From: UBA6120 sp035361955
Lineage (GTDB): Bacteria > Bacillota_I > Bacilli_A > RFN20 > CAG-826
Direction of reading: 5' to 3'
DNA: 16,215 nucleotides
Assembly (NCBI GenBank): GCA_035361955.1
Contig: DAOSDC010000021.1
Span: forward strand, 1-16,215
Shown here: piece by piece, positions 13,989 to 16,215 of the stretch
How positions within the stretch are numbered: position 1 is the first letter of the stretch
How the letters are laid out: every line of letters starts with the position of its first letter
The notes under the pieces: generated by a model
The model's database searches: none
Told to the model about the DNA's origin: nothing
Seen by the model: the letters and a program-made list of their open reading frames with translations, nothing else
Made by a program: the position numbers and the translations under genes

Positions 13989-14906
13989 TTACACGCTCGT
14001 TTGATGACTGGACGGATTGTTTTGACTGGAACTTCCGCCACCTTTACGAATGTTGGCTTCCGCTTGCCAAGCAGCTCGTTCTTGGATTGTTTGCTCTTTG
14101 TAGGTAGCTGCTAATGCTTGAATTTCAGCGACCATTTGCGCGCGTAGCGTTTCCAATTGTTGTTCAAGTTCGCTCGTATCTAAACTATTGGACTTTGCTT
14201 CGGCGATGTCGGCTTGGAGCTCATGGATTTGCGGTAAGTATTCGTCTTGGATTGCTTTGCGTTCTTCAAGAAAGTCGGCTCCCAGCGTAGCTGCGATTTG
14301 CTTCATGTGCGTCGCGCCTTGTTTGGCTTTGTTCATCAACGCTTTTTCAGTCAAATCTAGGGCTTCTTCCTCAAGTAAATCAGGATCACCGATCATCGCT
14401 TGCTTGGCAAGACGCAGTTTCAGTGGCGTCGTGGCTTTGGCATCGGCTTCAGCGATTTCATCGACGGTATACGTGCGGGTCCGCGTTTGTACTTGAATCA
14501 TATGACCTTCGAATGCGGCCTCGACGTGCAATTGCGCTTGTTCCCTGGTTTGCGTTTGCAGTTGACTCATATTGCTGATTGCGTCGAGTTCGACATCAGG
14601 ATCCTCAGTCTCCTCGGTTACAAATCCGAGTTCGACAGTTTCTTCAACGATCTCTTCAATCGCGTCTTCGAGTGATTTTCCGTCAAGTTGCAGTTGCAAC
14701 ATTACCATTTCGCCATCGCCATTTAAAGCGTGGGCATAAGAAACGCGATAATCTTCATCGACCATCACCCCGAGCCCTGGGTTGATTTCGATGGTGACAT
14801 AGGCCAGATTTTCCTCGACGGTAGTATCGCTGGGAATCGTGCAGGCCGCTAACATTAATGAGGCAGCGATAATGGCCGCCATCCGTTTTAAAAATTTTGT
14901 TTTCAT
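13989..14906 (-). CDS. Lipoprotein with RsgI-like ectodomain and C-terminal coiled coil
   Basis: The 305-residue protein has a lipoprotein signal peptide ending in the lipobox LAAC (Cys22). Residues 36-70 (YVTIEINPGLGVMVDEDYRV then HALNGDGEMV) match the start of the extracellular middle domain of RsgI-type anti-sigma factors. The K-S/L-E-D-A-I stretch at 77-95 fits the same domain. The segment 183-207 (LDLTEKALMNKAKQGATHM) also resembles a conserved part of these ectodomains. Residues 212-285 form a long Gln/Glu/Ala-rich coiled coil, and the tail is Gly/Ser/Asn-rich. A cytoplasmic anti-sigma domain and a TM helix, both essential to a real RsgI, are absent. It is therefore an outside-only relative, not an anti-sigma factor. 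ATG 14906 has AAAGGAG upstream. It is transcribed alone, upstream of the LytTR operon. Confidence 0.88.
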   Translation of the reverse strand: MKTKFLKRMAAIIAASLMLAACTIPSDTTVEENLAYVTIEINPGLGVMVDEDYRVSYAHALNGDGEMVMLQLQLDGKSLEDAIEEIVEETVELGFVTEETEDPDVELDAISNMSQLQTQTREQAQLHVEAAFEGHMIQVQTRTRTYTVDEIAEADAKATTPLKLRLAKQAMIGDPDLLEEEALDLTEKALMNKAKQGATHMKQIAATLGADFLEERKAIQDEYLPQIHELQADIAEAKSNSLDTSELEQQLETLRAQMVAEIQALAATYKEQTIQERAAWQAEANIRKGGGSSSQNNPSSHQTSV

Positions 14907-15006
14907 AATGTAACTCCTTTCAAAGGGTGTAACTACCCCTCTGTCTAATAAACAGGTCAGTAATCAATTCTATTGGACGCACGATTCAGCAGGCGTCATT
15001 CAAATA

Positions 15007-15035
15007 TTGTCATTTGATTAGATTAACGATAAACT
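15007..15035 (+). promoter_or_regulatory. Candidate promoter of the GH43 gene with overlapping inverted repeat
   Basis: TTGTCA (15007-15012, 5 of 6) and TAAACT (15030-15035, 4 of 6) are spaced by 17 bases. The -10 and predicted start are overlapped by an inverted repeat, AACTAA (15032-15037) / TTAGTT (15041-15046), a plausible operator. The rest of the divergent gap 14907-15080 holds the leader of the RsgI-like gene, with two copies of TGTAACT 19 bases apart (14909, 14928). Confidence 0.4.
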
Positions 15036-15080
15036 AAATGTTAGTTAAGTCACTTTCGACGATTATAAACGGAGGTTTTC

Positions 15081-16215
15081 ATGCCTAGTTTCCATAATTC
15101 GAGGCGCTTGATATTGTTGACGATGGTGCTTTTAGTAATGTCAAGCTGTCAAAGCGAGGTAAGTTCGATGCCAACTGATTCACAATCATCTAACGCGACA
15201 ACAAGCGAAGTATCCAGCTCCGACCAAACAAGCGAGACAACATCGACAATCACAAGCGTGTCGATACCGATGGAAATAAGGCGGGCGACTTATACCAATC
15301 CAATTTACGATTTTGATTTTCCTGATCCAAGCATTGTTTATGATGAGCGCACAAACCAATACTTTGTGTTTGCGACCGGTGGTCAAATCATCAGTTCGAC
15401 CGATCTTGTCACATGGCAAAAACACAATTATGCGTTTACTACAATCCCTCAATGGGGGACGACCAACGCCGGATTGTGGGCTCCGCATGTGACGCGCATA
15501 AACGACCAGTATGTCATGTATTATTCGCTGTCAACATGGGGCGACCCTAATCCCGGCATCGGCGTGGCGACTGCGCCCCGTCCCAACGGACCATGGCTCG
15601 ATCGCGGCGAATTGTTTCGATCACTGAGCATCGGTGTCAATAACAGCATTGATCCGGTCGTGTTCGTTGCCGAAACCGGTAAAGTATTCATGATTTGGGG
15701 TTCGATGCGCGGCAATTATATCGTCGAATTGACATCCGATGGCTTATCGCTGAAAGATGGCGATGCCGTCGTTGCCAGCGTTACCAAACAACGTATCGCC
15801 GGATTCGATACGAGCACCGACTGGCACGTCGGCACTTATGAGGGTTCCTATATTCAATATCGCAATGGATATTATTATTTGTTTTTATCGACCGGAACTT
15901 GTTGTGAAGGTGTTTCTTCAACCTATCGCGTCGTCGTCGCCCGATCGCAGTTTGCCATGGGACCATATTTCGACGCCTCCGGCCGCAGCATGCTCAATGC
16001 TAACGTCGGGACGCTAATACTTGACCGTAACAACGCCTTTGCCGGACCTGGTCATAACGCCATTATTACTGATGCTGAAGGTGTTACTTGGATGTTTTAC
16101 CATGCTTATAAAACAGCGACGGGCAACGCCCGCGTGCTATTGATGGATAAGATATTGTGGGATGAAGACGGGTGGCCCTACATCGAAGGTGGGACACCAT
16201 CGAACACGCCCCAGC
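15081..16215 (+). CDS. GH43-family glycoside hydrolase lipoprotein, arabinanase-like (3' end outside window)
   Basis: The frame is open from ATG 15081 to the window end; 378 residues are visible without a stop. GGAGGT at 15071-15076 sets the start. Residues 1-22 are a lipoprotein-like signal ending MSSC (Cys23), followed by a Ser/Thr-rich linker (24-65) typical of surface lipoproteins. The five-bladed propeller starts at about 72. The three GH43 acidic residues are visible: base Asp82 in FPDPSIV, the pKa-modulating Asp191 in NNSIDPVVF, and acid Glu254 in TYEGSYI. GLWAPHV (131-137), TGTCCEGVSSTY (271-282), GPGHN (323-327) and FYHAY (339-343) resemble endo-1,5-alpha-L-arabinanases. Substrate arabinan is the best guess; xylan or arabinoxylan side-chain activity cannot be excluded. 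It acts outside the cell. Further domains may follow past the window edge. Confidence 0.9.
   Translation, partial: MPSFHNSRRLILLTMVLLVMSSCQSEVSSMPTDSQSSNATTSEVSSSDQTSETTSTITSVSIPMEIRRATYTNPIYDFDFPDPSIVYDERTNQYFVFATGGQIISSTDLVTWQKHNYAFTTIPQWGTTNAGLWAPHVTRINDQYVMYYSLSTWGDPNPGIGVATAPRPNGPWLDRGELFRSLSIGVNNSIDPVVFVAETGKVFMIWGSMRGNYIVELTSDGLSLKDGDAVVASVTKQRIAGFDTSTDWHVGTYEGSYIQYRNGYYYLFLSTGTCCEGVSSTYRVVVARSQFAMGPYFDASGRSMLNANVGTLILDRNNAFAGPGHNAIITDAEGVTWMFYHAYKTATGNARVLLMDKILWDEDGWPYIEGGTPSNTPQ

Noticed and set aside
13989..14906. True anti-sigma factor RsgI
   Set aside because: There is no cytoplasmic anti-sigma domain or TM helix and no sigma factor gene beside it; the lipobox places the whole protein outside the membrane.
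15064..15069. TATAAA as the -10 of the GH43 gene
   Set aside because: It is only 12 bases from the ATG and overlaps the space needed for the ribosome binding site at 15071; the transcript would lack a usable leader.
1..16215. CRISPR arrays, tRNA/rRNA genes, insertion sequences, phage or plasmid genes
   Set aside because: No regularly spaced direct repeats, cloverleaf-like sequences, transposase or integrase motifs were seen by eye on either strand.

Overview
This window looks like a chromosomal segment of a low-GC-type Gram-positive relative (Bacillota or Mycoplasmatota, perhaps near the Acholeplasma/Izemoplasma groups). The reasons are strong AGGAGG-type ribosome binding sites before nearly every gene, Rho-independent terminators, Firmicutes-type pyruvate dehydrogenase subunits, LytTR/DUF3021 and RsgI-like proteins, and surface proteins with InlB-type repeats and OB-like modules. 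TGA is used as a stop codon and Trp is encoded by TGG, so the code is the standard bacterial one and not the Mycoplasma code. The lineage is an inference; no rRNA or marker gene is present.

Layout. 1-1557 (+) is the 3' end of a large modular surface protein (one InlB-type repeat end, four OB-like modules, one Ig-like module). 1626-3203 (+) is a small cupin followed 3 bases later by a 12-TM MFS transporter. 3213-4154 (-) is an HSL-type alpha/beta hydrolase. It is divergent from 4337-6315 (+), a two-gene unit encoding a condensation-domain/alcohol-acetyltransferase-like enzyme and a zinc-ribbon membrane protein of the DUF6320 type. 6461-11295 (+) is a complete pdhA-pdhB-pdhC-pdhD operon with its own promoter and terminators on both sides. 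11335-12327 (-) is the lipoate-protein ligase that would lipoylate the E2 subunit; it is convergent with the pdh operon and shares a bidirectional terminator with it. 12394-13845 (-) is a tightly coupled three-gene unit: a membrane-anchored helical protein, a LytTR DNA-binding protein and a DUF3021-type 4-TM protein. 13989-14906 (-) is a lipoprotein with an RsgI-like ectodomain and a coiled coil. 15081-16215 (+) is a GH43-family arabinanase-like lipoprotein that runs off the window end.

How the genes work together. The pdh operon and lplA form one metabolic module: pyruvate to acetyl-CoA, with E2 lipoylated from scavenged lipoate. The hydrolase, acyltransferase-like enzyme and DUF6320 protein form a second, functionally unassigned ester/acyl-transfer module. 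The LytTR/DUF3021 operon led by an exported helical protein, with the RsgI-like lipoprotein next to it, looks like a cell-envelope sensing region and is the part most likely to hold an undescribed system. The two ends carry extracellular functions (surface binding protein, polysaccharide hydrolase).

No tRNA, rRNA, CRISPR array, insertion sequence or phage gene was recognised. There is no gene-free stretch over 300 bases; the longest gaps are 4155-4336 and 14907-15080.
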